Positions 17,513 through 26,000 of a stretch of 64,000 nt of DNA are shown here, in pieces (the first letter of the stretch is position 1; each line of letters starts with the position of its first letter). Origin of the DNA: Streptomyces brasiliensis (GTDB lineage Bacteria > Actinomycetota > Actinomycetes > Streptomycetales > Streptomycetaceae); NCBI RefSeq assembly GCF_014647875.1, contig NZ_BMQA01000035.1, positions 16,916 to 80,915 on the forward strand, read 5' to 3'. The position numbers were made by a program, and so were the translations under genes. The notes beneath the pieces are model-generated. The model made no database searches. It was not told where the DNA came from and saw only the letters and a program-made list of their open reading frames with translations.

Positions 17513-17526
17513 AATCATCCGATGTC
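17513..17526. promoter_or_regulatory. Candidate operator 2 of the fucose operon
   Basis: AATCATCCGATGTC is the reverse complement of operator 1 except for one internal position and the terminal base. It lies 60 bases from operator 1, about six helical turns, which would allow looping. Confidence 0.5.
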
Positions 17527-17617
17527 TGCGGAGTCGGTAAACTGCTGGAATTTTCACGGTCGGTGACGGTGAAAACGGTTGCGCACCTCGGGCGAACCAT
17601 GAACCGCTGGCGGCGAG

Positions 17618-17630
17618 TGATCCGATGTAT
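17618..17630. promoter_or_regulatory. Candidate operator 3 of the fucose operon
   Basis: TGATCCGATGTAT matches the other two copies over the shared core ATCCGATGT. It may mark an upstream site or a remnant promoter beside the duplicated GH35 tail. Confidence 0.4.
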
Positions 17631-17639
17631 TCGTCGGGA

Positions 17640-17725
17640 TGTCTTCACCGACGCGCAGCAGCGGTGCCGGCGGTCCAACGTGACCTGTGGAGCGATGTCC
17701 CAATGACGGCCGAGTAGAGGGCCGT
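17640..17725 (-). pseudogene. Relic of a second GH35 beta-galactosidase 3' end
   Basis: The minus strand reads GPLLGRHWDIAPQVTL, then in a shifted frame PPAPLLRVGEDIPT. These match LLGRYWEIGPQVTL and CPAPLLRAGSNT near the end of the intact beta-galactosidase immediately to the right. It is a short, frameshifted remnant of a duplicated or replaced gene. Confidence 0.55.
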
Positions 17726-17882
17726 TGCTCCCCTCCCGCCCGCCAGGACTCCACCGATGAGCTGAGCCCGTCGTACGGGCCGTTCTTCCTGCGGTACTCC
17801 TGCACGACCTTGGCCGCGACGTCGCCCGCAAGGCCTGCACTGCGCACTCACGATCGGGAAGCACTGCTGCCTGTGGGCGGTC

Positions 17883-19712
17883 TCAGAACTCCTCCACGTA
17901 CTCCTCCGGCGGTCCCAGCTCGGGGTGGTCCCGTAGCTCCAAGGTCTCGCCGAGACGCTCCAGTTCGAGAACGGTGACCGTGTTGCTGCCCGCGCGCAGA
18001 AGTGGAGCTGGGCAGTACAAGGTGACCTGGGGGCCGATCTCCCAGTAGCGTCCGAGCAGGAACCCGTTGACCCAGACGAAGCCGTGGGCCGATCCTGGCA
18101 GCGCGAGGAAGGTGTCCTGTGGTGTGTCGACCTCGAGTTCGGCGGCGGCGAACCCGGCCGACGTGGTCGCGGGACCCGCACCGAGCGCATGTGACAGTTC
18201 GACCGAGGACCATTCCTGGATCGCGACCGGTGTGCTCTGCCATCCCTGGACCATGCGCCGGTCGACGAGGACCGGACCGAGCAGGCCCTTGGCCCTGCCG
18301 ACGCCGGGACCGTAGTTGACCCGGCCGAGGTTCTCGACCACGACCTCCAGCCGTACGATCCCGCCGGCCCCGGACACGGTCAGTTCAGGGGAGTTGGGGT
18401 CCACGACGCCGAGGAGAGCGCCGTCGACGAAGACCAGGGCTCGGTCGCGCACATCGGTGAAGACCAGTCGATGTTCGCCTGCCGGGATGCGCGGGTGGGC
18501 GATGTGCCGGACCATGCCCGCGTCGAGGCCGAGTTGTTCGAACGTGGCGGGGCGTGGGGAGACCGTGGTCCGTGCGCGTACGGCAGCCAGGGCGGGGAGC
18601 AGGTCGGCGCGGTGGACCAGGGGGAGGCGTGCGGGAGGGAGCACTGGCAACCGTTCGGGTGAACGAAGGGAGCTTTCCGCGCCGAGCGCCTCGCGCATGG
18701 CGAAGAACTTGGGGGTGAGACGGCCGTCCTCGGCGATGGGCGCGTCAGAATCGTAGCTGGTGACGATGGGTTCCAGTCGGCCTTGAGTCTCGTTGGCGCC
18801 CGCCCACAGGCCGAAGCTGGTACCGCCGTGCGCCATGTAGATGCTGACGCTGCCGTGGTCGGCGATGATGCCGCGCAGTGTGCGGACGGCGCTCTCGACT
18901 CCGCGGACATGGTGCCGGTCGCCCCAGTGGTCGAACCAGCCGTTCCAGAACTCGGCGACCAGGAAAGGCTCGTCGGGGCGGCGGTCGGCAAGGAGGCGTC
19001 GGGCGACATCGGGATTGGAGCCCAGTGTGGCGGCGGCCAGTGTGCCGCTCAGCGTGCCGCCGTCCAGCATGAGTTCCGTGGGCCCGTCGGCGGTGAACAG
19101 CAGCTCTCGGATGCCTCGTCCGGTCAACGCCGCACGGCTCCACCGCAAGTAGGCGTGGTCGTCGCCGTAGCTGCCGAACTCGTTCTCCACCTGGACCGCG
19201 ACGACCGGTCCGCCCTCGCACGCCTGGAGTGCGGCCAGGCGTGGGATCAGCTCGTCGAACCAGTCGCCGACGGCCGAGGTGAACGCCGGGTCGGAGCTGC
19301 GGATCGTGAGGTCCTTCGCGGTGAGCCAGCTCGGAAGACCGCCGTTGGACCACTCGGCGCAGATGTACGGGCCGGGCCGGACGATGACGTCGAGGCCTTC
19401 CTCGCCCACCATGTGGATGAACCGTTCGAGATCCCGCCAGCCGTCGAAGGACGGTGGCTCGCCTTCGCGGGGCTGGTGGAAGTTCCAGGCCACGTAGGTG
19501 TCGATCGTGTTGAGCCCAAGGTCGGCGACCCGTCTGATGCGATCTCGCCAGAGGCCGGGGTGCACACGGAAGTAGTGCATCGCACCGGACAGGATGCGGT
19601 GAGGGACGGCGTTGCGGTACAGGCGGCCGTCGCGCCAGGAGAGTGCGGCGGTGGGGGTGGCGACCGGTGCATCGGCTGGGGGCCGTGGCTCGGTGATGTG
19701 CTCTGTCACGGA
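17883..19712 (-). CDS. GH35 beta-galactosidase
   Basis: A 609-aa glycoside hydrolase of family 35 that releases terminal beta-galactose. The TIM-barrel part is near the N-terminus: ILSGAMHYFRVHPGLWRDRI, RPGPYICAEW, the acid/base Glu in QVENEFGSYG, and the nucleophile Glu in VAEFWNGWFDHWG. A beta-sandwich tail follows. No signal peptide is obvious, so it may act in the cytoplasm on imported oligosaccharides. The start is uncertain: GTG at 19712, or ATGs at 19736 and 19748, none with a clear ribosome site; the later ones fall inside the LacI-type operator. It is divergent from the lacI gene. Confidence 0.9.
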   Translation of the reverse strand, partial: SVTEHITEPRPPADAPVATPTAALSWRDGRLYRNAVPHRILSGAMHYFRVHPGLWRDRIRRVADLGLNTIDTYVAWNFHQPREGEPPSFDGWRDLERFIHMVGEEGLDVIVRPGPYICAEWSNGGLPSWLTAKDLTIRSSDPAFTSAVGDWFDELIPRLAALQACEGGPVVAVQVENEFGSYGDDHAYLRWSRAALTGRGIRELLFTADGPTELMLDGGTLSGTLAAATLGSNPDVARRLLADRRPDEPFLVAEFWNGWFDHWGDRHHVRGVESAVRTLRGIIADHGSVSIYMAHGGTSFGLWAGANETQGRLEPIVTSYDSDAPIAEDGRLTPKFFAMREALGAESSLRSPERLPVLPPARLPLVHRADLLPALAAVRARTTVSPRPATFEQLGLDAGMVRHIAHPRIPAGEHRLVFTDVRDRALVFVDGALLGVVDPNSPELTVSGAGGIVRLEVVVENLGRVNYGPGVGRAKGLLGPVLVDRRMVQGWQSTPVAIQEWSSVELSHALGAGPATTSAGFAAAELEVDTPQDTFLALPGSAHGFVWVNGFLLGRYWEIGPQVTLYCPAPLLRAGSNTVTVLELERLGETLELRDHPELGPPEEYVEEF

Positions 19713-19720
19713 TGGAGAGT

Positions 19721-19748
19721 ATGTTATCGGTGACATGGGTGACAACAT
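19721..19748. promoter_or_regulatory. LacI-type operator between GH35 and lacI
   Basis: ATGTTATCGGTGACAT is followed by GGGTGACAACAT, whose reverse complement ATGTTGTCACCC makes an imperfect inverted repeat. The word ATGTTATCGGTG recurs exactly at 20884, before the transporter operon. Two copies flanking a lacI gene suggest it binds both. Confidence 0.6.
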
Positions 19749-19787
19749 TGGTAGGGTCCCTGGAACGGCGTCGGGGGAGGGAAGGTA

Positions 19788-20804
19788 ATGAACGAGGACA
19801 CTGCGCGGCAGAGACAGCCGAGCATGGCCGACGTGGCCCGGATCGCCGGGGTGTCGGCCCAGACGGTCTCGCGTGCGCTGCGCAGCTCACCGAATGTCAA
19901 CCCCGAGACCCGCAGGCGCGTACTGGCCGCCGTGGAGCAGGCCGGCTACCGGTTCAACAGTGCGGCCAGAGCCCTGTCCTCGGGGCGCAGCCACACCATC
20001 GGGCTCGTGCTGCTGGCGTCCGGCGGCTACTACTCGCGCTCGGCGGTGACAGCGGGTGTCGAGTCGGCCGCGGGGGCGGCCGGGTACGCGGTGAGCATCG
20101 CGACCATCTCCGAGCTCGACGTCGGCCTGATGGAGGGCGCCCTGGCCAGGCTCGCCGACCAGGGTGTCGACGGCCTGGTGATCGCGGTTCCGCTCATCTC
20201 CGTGACGAAGAAGATGGAAGACATCACCCGCGATATTCCGACCGTCACACTCGACGGTTCGCGGACCGCGGGCGCCCGGGTGCTCGGCATCGACCAGAAG
20301 GAGGCTGGGCGGATCGCCACCCAGCACCTGCTGGACCTGGGGCATCGCCAGGTCTGGCACGTCTCGGGGCCGGACGAGTGGATCGAGGCCCGCCAACGGC
20401 GCCAAGGCTGGCAGGAATGCCTGGAAGCGGCCGGGATCGAGGCACCGCCGCCGCTGGAGGGCGACTGGTCGCCCGGCTCCGGGTATCGGCAGGGCCAGAT
20501 CATCGCGATGATCCCGGAGGTCACCGCGGTCTTCGTGGCGAGCGACGAGATGGCGTTCGGGGTGATCCGCGCCCTGCGCGAGCGTGGCCGCTCGGTGCCG
20601 GAGGACGTGTCCATCGTGAGCGTCGACGACATCGCCCTGGCCGCGTTCTGCTCACCGCCGCTCACGGCCGTCAAGCAGGACTTCTTCGCATACGGAGCGG
20701 CAGCGGTCACCCTGCTGCTGCAAGGTGACGCCGAGGGTGAGGAGCCAGTCAGCACCCCCACGCTGTCCGTGCGTTCCTCGACGGCCCCGCCGCGCCCGCA
20801 GTGA
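19788..20804 (+). CDS. LacI-family transcriptional regulator
   Basis: A 338-aa repressor with the LacI helix-turn-helix at residues 14-35 (MADVARIAGVSAQTVSRALR) and a hinge near FNSAARALSSGRSHTIG, then a periplasmic-binding-like effector domain (VDGLVIAVPL; GIDQKEAGRIATQHLLDLGH; SIVSVDDI). ATG at 19788 has GGGAGGGAAGG upstream. It is divergent from the GH35 gene and upstream of the sugar transporter operon. A galactoside or fucosylated sugar is the likely inducer (inference). Confidence 0.94.
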   Translation: MNEDTARQRQPSMADVARIAGVSAQTVSRALRSSPNVNPETRRRVLAAVEQAGYRFNSAARALSSGRSHTIGLVLLASGGYYSRSAVTAGVESAAGAAGYAVSIATISELDVGLMEGALARLADQGVDGLVIAVPLISVTKKMEDITRDIPTVTLDGSRTAGARVLGIDQKEAGRIATQHLLDLGHRQVWHVSGPDEWIEARQRRQGWQECLEAAGIEAPPPLEGDWSPGSGYRQGQIIAMIPEVTAVFVASDEMAFGVIRALRERGRSVPEDVSIVSVDDIALAAFCSPPLTAVKQDFFAYGAAAVTLLLQGDAEGEEPVSTPTLSVRSSTAPPRPQ

Positions 20805-20883
20805 GTAACGTTTCGGCCATTGTCTGAAACGGCCTGCAACTGACCCTTGCGCACCCATGAGATCGATGCCATCGTTGCGCATC

Positions 20884-20908
20884 ATGTTATCGGTGCCACC
20901 GTAACAAT
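20884..20908. promoter_or_regulatory. LacI-type operator before the transporter operon
   Basis: ATGTTATCGGTG followed by CCACCGTAACAAT gives a near palindrome, TGTTA(T)CGGTG against CACCGTAACA. It shares its first 12 bases with the operator at 19721 and lies 137 bases before the start of the binding-protein gene. Confidence 0.6.
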
Positions 20909-21044
20909 TCCGGACCATGATTCTGCCGGACGGGGATGCGGTGGCGTGGTGTGCCGACGCTTCGGCCTTCAACGCGCCAGACGTCGGCCCCGCACTACCG
21001 CTCGCAGTCAGGTGGGCAACTGCTGTCCACGGGAAGGACCCAAA

Positions 21045-22367
21045 ATGAGGAGATCGCTCGCCCTTGCGGGCACCGCGGTAACGGCACTCTCGCTGCTCGT
21101 CGGTTGCTCGTCCGGCGGCGACGACGCGGGCTCGGGCAAGACGACCCTCAAGGTCGCCGCCCTCGAAGGCGGCTACGGCCGGACCATGTACACGCAGGTC
21201 ATCAAGGCCTACGAGGCATCACACCCCGACGTCGACGTCCAGTTGCAGATATCGAAGAGCATCGAGGACGAGATCACGCCGAACATGAAGGCGGGCAAGT
21301 ACCCGGACGTCGTGGTGCTCGGCCAGGGCCGCAAGGCCGCCCTCCCCGAGACCCTGATCAAGGACAAGGCCCTCGAAGACCTCACCCCGGTCCTGAAGAC
21401 CAAGGTCCCGGGTGAGAACAAGACGGTGGGGGACAAGCTCACCGACGGGATCGTCGGCAACCTCAACACCAACCCGTACGGCACGGACAAGACGTACCTG
21501 ATGCCGATGTACTACGCGCCGACCGGCCTGTTCTACAACCAGGGCCTGTTCGAGAAGAAGGGCTGGAAGCCCCCGACCACCTGGGACGAGATGTTCGAGC
21601 TGGGCGACAAAGCAAAGAAGCAAGGCATCGCGCTGTTCACCTACCCGACGAGCGGATACCTCGACTCCTACTTCTATGCCCTGCTCGCCGACATCGGCGG
21701 GGAGCAGTTCTACAACGACGTCATGACGTACAAGAAGGACGTCTGGAAGACGCCGAACGCCAAGAAGGCGCTCGACATCACCACCAAGCTGCTCAGCTAC
21801 GCCGCCCCGACCACCGTCGGCTACGCCAACGAGCAGGACTTCACCAAGAACCAGCAGTCGGTCCTCGACAACAAGGCGCTGTTCATGCCGAACGGCACCT
21901 GGATCACCGGCGAGATGGCGGACGCCCCGCGCGCGAAGGGCTTCAAGTGGGGCCTGACCACGCTGCCCGCGGTCACCAAGGGCGCCAAGCGGTACCTGAC
22001 CACGTCGGTCGAGTCGGTGTGGGTCCCCAGCGCAGCCGAGCACAAGGACGCGGCGAAGGACTTCATCGCCTACCTGTATTCCGACAAGGCGGCCGAGATC
22101 TTCGCCAAGTCGAATGCGATCCAGCCCATCGAGGGCATCGCGGACAGTCTGACCGGTGAGAGCGCCGAGTTCTACAAGCTCTACGAGGACCCGTCGGTCT
22201 CCGCGCTGGTCGGCGGTTTCGCCGCCACCGCACCCGTCGAGGGCGTCGACATCAAGGCCACCCTCTTCGACACCGCCAACAGCATCATCAGCGGCGACAC
22301 CACCGAGGCCAAGTGGCAGCCCGCGCTGAACGAGGCCAGCGAGAAGCTGCGCCAGGCGGGCGACTGA
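21045..22367 (+). CDS. ABC transporter sugar-binding lipoprotein
   Basis: A 440-aa extracellular solute-binding protein (carbohydrate group 1). The lipoprotein signal ends in LLVGC with Cys at residue 21, followed by SSGGDDAGSG. Later marks include MPMYYAPTGLFYNQGLFEKK and GWKPPTTWDEMFELG, usual for sugar-binding proteins. It is first in an operon with two permeases and glycan-degrading enzymes, suggesting uptake of a galactose- or fucose-containing sugar. ATG at 21045 has GGAAGG upstream. Confidence 0.94.
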   Translation: MRRSLALAGTAVTALSLLVGCSSGGDDAGSGKTTLKVAALEGGYGRTMYTQVIKAYEASHPDVDVQLQISKSIEDEITPNMKAGKYPDVVVLGQGRKAALPETLIKDKALEDLTPVLKTKVPGENKTVGDKLTDGIVGNLNTNPYGTDKTYLMPMYYAPTGLFYNQGLFEKKGWKPPTTWDEMFELGDKAKKQGIALFTYPTSGYLDSYFYALLADIGGEQFYNDVMTYKKDVWKTPNAKKALDITTKLLSYAAPTTVGYANEQDFTKNQQSVLDNKALFMPNGTWITGEMADAPRAKGFKWGLTTLPAVTKGAKRYLTTSVESVWVPSAAEHKDAAKDFIAYLYSDKAAEIFAKSNAIQPIEGIADSLTGESAEFYKLYEDPSVSALVGGFAATAPVEGVDIKATLFDTANSIISGDTTEAKWQPALNEASEKLRQAGD

Positions 22368-22474
22368 CCGGCCCGGCGGCGACCCGGACCACCCGGGTCG
22401 CCGCCGGCGCCCCCAACCCGGGAGATCCTCTCGGCGCACCCAGGACTGCTTCGTACGACCGGAGGACCGGCACG

Positions 22475-23461
22475 GTGACGACCCTCTCCACCCCACCCCA
22501 TGACTCAGCGGACCTCACGACGAGACCCGCTCCGACCCCCCGAGGCTCCCGGCGCGGCGCCCGTTCCCCGGCTCGGCGGCGCCGCGGCGACATGCGCTTC
22601 GTGCTCGCCTGTCTGCTTCCCGCGCTGGTGCTCTTCGCGGTGTTCATGGTCTACCCGACCGTGAACGTGTTCCGGATGTCGCTCTACACCTGGAGCGGGT
22701 TCTCCCCGGACATGAAGTTCGTGGGGCTGGACAACTTCCGCCATCTGATCGACGACGACCAGTTCGTGCGTGCCTTCCAGAACACGGTCGCGTTGTTGGT
22801 CGTGGTGACCGTGGTGACCATGGGTATGGGTCTGTTTCTCGCCGCGATCATGACGCGGCAGAAGCTGCGCGGCCGTAACGTCCTCCGGTTCATCCTCTAC
22901 ATTCCGAACATCCTCTCCGTGGTCGTGATCGCGGCGATCTTCTCCGCCATCTACGACCAGAAGAACGGTCTGCTCAACGGGACCCTGCGGTTGCTGTCCC
23001 TCGACGGCTGGCAGCAGGTCTGGCTCGGCAACCAGAAGATCGTGCTCTACTCCGTCGCCATCGCGATGGTCTGGCAGTCGCTGGGCTACTACATGGTCCT
23101 CTACATGTCGAGCATGGCGAGCATCCCCGAGGAGCTGTACGAGGCCGGCGCGCTCGACGGCGCCTCCAACGCCCGCCAGTTCTTCTCCATCACGCTGCCG
23201 CTGATCTGGCAGAACCTGCGGACCTCCCTGACCTTCTTCATCATGAGCGCGGTCAACCTCAGCTTCGTGCTGGTCCGCGCCATGACCGGCGGCGGCCCGG
23301 ACAGTTCCTCCGAGGTCCTGCTGAGCTACATGTACAAGCAGGCGTACACCAACTCCTCGTACGGCTACGGCATGGCCATCGGTGTCGTCATCTTCGCGTT
23401 CTCGTTCCTCGTGTCGCTCCTGGTGAGCCGGGCGACGCGGCGCGAGCCCCTCCAGTTCTGA
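22475..23461 (+). CDS. ABC sugar permease (MalF type)
   Basis: A 328-aa inner-membrane permease with six hydrophobic helices. The EAA loop that contacts the ATPase is at about residues 220-240 (EELYEAGALDGASNARQFFS). The basic, Pro/Arg-rich N-terminus is cytosolic. The GTG start has GGAGGACC upstream. It follows the binding protein by 107 bases and precedes the second permease by 11. Confidence 0.94.
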   Translation: MTTLSTPPHDSADLTTRPAPTPRGSRRGARSPARRRRGDMRFVLACLLPALVLFAVFMVYPTVNVFRMSLYTWSGFSPDMKFVGLDNFRHLIDDDQFVRAFQNTVALLVVVTVVTMGMGLFLAAIMTRQKLRGRNVLRFILYIPNILSVVVIAAIFSAIYDQKNGLLNGTLRLLSLDGWQQVWLGNQKIVLYSVAIAMVWQSLGYYMVLYMSSMASIPEELYEAGALDGASNARQFFSITLPLIWQNLRTSLTFFIMSAVNLSFVLVRAMTGGGPDSSSEVLLSYMYKQAYTNSSYGYGMAIGVVIFAFSFLVSLLVSRATRREPLQF

Positions 23462-23472
23462 GGACCCGCACC

Positions 23473-24366
23473 ATGACTGTGATCAACTCCTTGCGCCCGC
23501 GCACCGCCCGCTCGCGGACCGGACGTGTGCTCACCTATGCGCTCGTGTTCGTCCTCGCGCTCGCCATCGCGGTGCCGGTCGTCTGGGTGCTGCTGGCCTC
23601 GCTGAAGAAGAAGAGCGAGTTCTTCGGCAGCCCCTGGACGCTGCCCGAAGGCCTGCGTTTCCAGAACTACGTCGATGCATTCACCGACGCGCACATGGGT
23701 CAGTACTTCCTGACCTCGGTGTTCGTAACCTTGCTCGGCCTCGTCCTCGTCCTCGCGGTGTCCGTGCCCGCCGCCTACGTCATCGCCCGGTACGAGTTCC
23801 CAGGCCGCGGCATCGTCGAGATCGCGCTGCTCGGCGGCCTGTTCGTCAACGTCAACTACATCGTCGTACCGATCTTTCTGATGCTGGTCGGCTGGGACAA
23901 GGCGCTCGTCGACGTCTTCCCCGGCGGGTTCTTCATCGACAACCCGACCGTGCTCTCGCTCGTCTACGCGGCCACGTCGATCCCTTTCACCATCTACCTG
24001 CTCACCGCGTACTTCCGATCCATCCCGGTCGAGTACGAGGAGGCCGCCTCGCTCGACGGCGCGTCCCGCTGGCGGATCATGACCCGGATCATGCTGCCGA
24101 TGGCCCGCCCGGCGGTCACCACCGTGATCCTCTTCAACTTCCTCGCCTACTGGAATGACTTCATCATCTCGCTCACCCTGCTGCCCGGCGACGGCAAGAC
24201 CGTCCAGGTCGGCCTGCTCAACCTGTTCACCGCTCAGAAGGCCGCGGCCGACTACGGGCGCCTGTACGCAGGCATGGTCATCGTCATCGTGCCCGTCCTG
24301 ATCGTCTACGCCTTCATCCAGAAGCGGCTCATCGAAGGCATGGCATCCGGCGGAGTCAAGGGCTGA
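23473..24366 (+). CDS. ABC sugar permease (MalG type)
   Basis: A 297-aa permease partner with about six helices and the EAA loop EYEEAASLDGASRWRIMTRI, then LPMARPAVTTV. The C-terminus (FIQKRLIEGMASGGVKG) is typical of MalG-type subunits. No ATPase gene lies nearby; streptomycetes often energise many sugar importers with one shared MsiK-type ATPase encoded elsewhere, which is expected here. Confidence 0.94.
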   Translation: MTVINSLRPRTARSRTGRVLTYALVFVLALAIAVPVVWVLLASLKKKSEFFGSPWTLPEGLRFQNYVDAFTDAHMGQYFLTSVFVTLLGLVLVLAVSVPAAYVIARYEFPGRGIVEIALLGGLFVNVNYIVVPIFLMLVGWDKALVDVFPGGFFIDNPTVLSLVYAATSIPFTIYLLTAYFRSIPVEYEEAASLDGASRWRIMTRIMLPMARPAVTTVILFNFLAYWNDFIISLTLLPGDGKTVQVGLLNLFTAQKAAADYGRLYAGMVIVIVPVLIVYAFIQKRLIEGMASGGVKG

Positions 24367-24399
24367 CGGCCGCACGGCCCAAGCGGAAGGAAGACCGGC

Positions 24400-24579
24400 A
24401 TGAAGGACTCGACGCGTGCGGCGCTGCTCGTCGCCGTGCGCACGCTCGTCGCGGCGGCCTGTGTGGCGCTCGTGGTCATCGAGCGGTCGACGATCGGATG
24501 GGGGCATCTCGGGGTGATGCTCCTGGCTCTTGCGGGGCTGCTGATGCTGCTCGCCTCGTACAACCGGAGGTTTCGTTGA
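24400..24579 (+). CDS. 59-aa two-helix membrane protein
   Basis: This short gene encodes MKDSTRAALLVAVRTLVAAA at its start, then a second hydrophobic helix (GVMLLALAGLLMLLAS) and a basic C-terminus (YNRRFR). Ribosome site GGAAGGAAG lies upstream of ATG 24400. Its stop overlaps the TTG start of the alpha-fucosidase (TTGA), so translation is coupled. Function unknown; it could be an accessory to the transporter or merely couple translation. Confidence 0.65.
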   Translation: MKDSTRAALLVAVRTLVAAACVALVVIERSTIGWGHLGVMLLALAGLLMLLASYNRRFR

Positions 24580-26000
24580 GCACTACGGCGTTCGAGCAGA
24601 TGCTGGCCTCGGTGCGACCGAGCGAGCGTCAGCTCGCATGGCAGGAGATGGAGTTCTACGGGTTCATCCACTTCGGCATCAACACCATGACCGACCGGGA
24701 GTGGGGCGAGGGCCACGAGGACCCGGCCCTCTTCGACCCGTCGGACCTGGACGCGGACCAGTGGGTCGCCGCGATCAAGAGTGCGGGAATGACCGGGGTC
24801 GTCCTGACCTGCAAGCACCATGACGGGTTCGCCCTGTGGCCGAGCGACGTCACCGACCACTCGGTCGCCTTGTCTCCGTGGCGCGGCGGCAAGGGCGACG
24901 TGGTCGCCGAGGTCGCCGACGCGGCCCGCCGGCACGGCCTGAAGTTCGGGGTCTACCTCTCCCCGTGGGACCGCACCGAGGCGTCCTACGGCTCGGGAAC
25001 CGGCTACGACGACTTCTACGTCGCCCAGCTCACCGAACTGCTCACCCGCTACGGCCCGGTGTTCTCCGTGTGGCTCGACGGTGCCAACGGCGAGGGCCCG
25101 AACGGCAGGCGCCAGGTGTACGACTGGGAGCGCTACTACGCGGTCGTCCGCGAACTCCAGCCGGACGCGGTGATCAACGTGTGCGGGCCCGACGTCCGCT
25201 GGTGCGGCAACGAGGCCGGCGAGACCCGCCCCGACGAGTGGAGCGTGGTGCCGCGCGCCCTCCAGGACGCCGAACGGACCGCATCCCGCTCCCAGCAGGC
25301 GGACGACGGCAGCTTCGCCCGGCTGGTCCGCAGCGACGACCGCGACCTGGGCAGCCGTGCCGCCCTGGCCGGACACGAGGACGACCTGGTCTGGTACCCG
25401 GCCGAGGTCAACACCTCGATCCGGCCCGGCTGGTTCCACCACCCGGCCGAGGACGGCCACGTCCGTTCCGTCGACGAACTGTTCACCATCTACCTGCGGT
25501 CCGTCGGCGGCAACTCCTGCTTCCTCCTCAACATCCCCCCGGCAGCCGACGGCCGCCTCCGGGAGGCCGACGTGGACACGCTGAAGGGCCTCGGGCAGCG
25601 CATCGCGGACTTCCGCTCCCGCCGGATCGAGGCCGACGCGACCGTCACCTCCGGCACCCCGGGCGATGTCGCCACAGCCTGGCCGGGCAAGGCCCGCACC
25701 TCCTGGCGGCCGGACGACACCGACGCCCGCCCCACTGTGACGCTCGCCTTCGCGGGCGCCCGTCCCGTCGAGGCGGTCGTGCTGGGCGAGGACATCACGC
25801 AGGGGCAGCGCATCGAGCACGTCGTCGTCCGGGGCGGCCGGAACGGTGACTGGACGACGCTCGCCGAGGCCAACGCGGTCGGCTACCAACGCATCCTCAC
25901 CTTCCCGCCGGCCGAGGTGGACACGGTCGTCGTCGAAATCATCCAGAGCCGGGACACCCCCGTCGTCTCCCGGGTGGCGGCGATCGGGACGTCCTTGTGA
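24576..26000 (+). CDS. GH29 alpha-L-fucosidase
   Basis: A 474-aa retaining alpha-L-fucosidase. Marks in order: WQEMEFYGFIHFGINTMTD, LTCKHHDGFALWPS, FGVYLSPWDRTEASYG, and the nucleophile Asp in FSVWLDGANGEG. A C-terminal beta-sandwich with RPTVTLAFAGARPVEAVVLG may be F5/8C-like. No signal peptide is visible, so it probably acts inside the cell on imported fucosides. The start is TTG at 24576, five bases after GGAGG, overlapping the small membrane-protein gene. Fucose released here would feed the leftward fucose operon. Confidence 0.92.
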   Translation: MSTTAFEQMLASVRPSERQLAWQEMEFYGFIHFGINTMTDREWGEGHEDPALFDPSDLDADQWVAAIKSAGMTGVVLTCKHHDGFALWPSDVTDHSVALSPWRGGKGDVVAEVADAARRHGLKFGVYLSPWDRTEASYGSGTGYDDFYVAQLTELLTRYGPVFSVWLDGANGEGPNGRRQVYDWERYYAVVRELQPDAVINVCGPDVRWCGNEAGETRPDEWSVVPRALQDAERTASRSQQADDGSFARLVRSDDRDLGSRAALAGHEDDLVWYPAEVNTSIRPGWFHHPAEDGHVRSVDELFTIYLRSVGGNSCFLLNIPPAADGRLREADVDTLKGLGQRIADFRSRRIEADATVTSGTPGDVATAWPGKARTSWRPDDTDARPTVTLAFAGARPVEAVVLGEDITQGQRIEHVVVRGGRNGDWTTLAEANAVGYQRILTFPPAEVDTVVVEIIQSRDTPVVSRVAAIGTSL

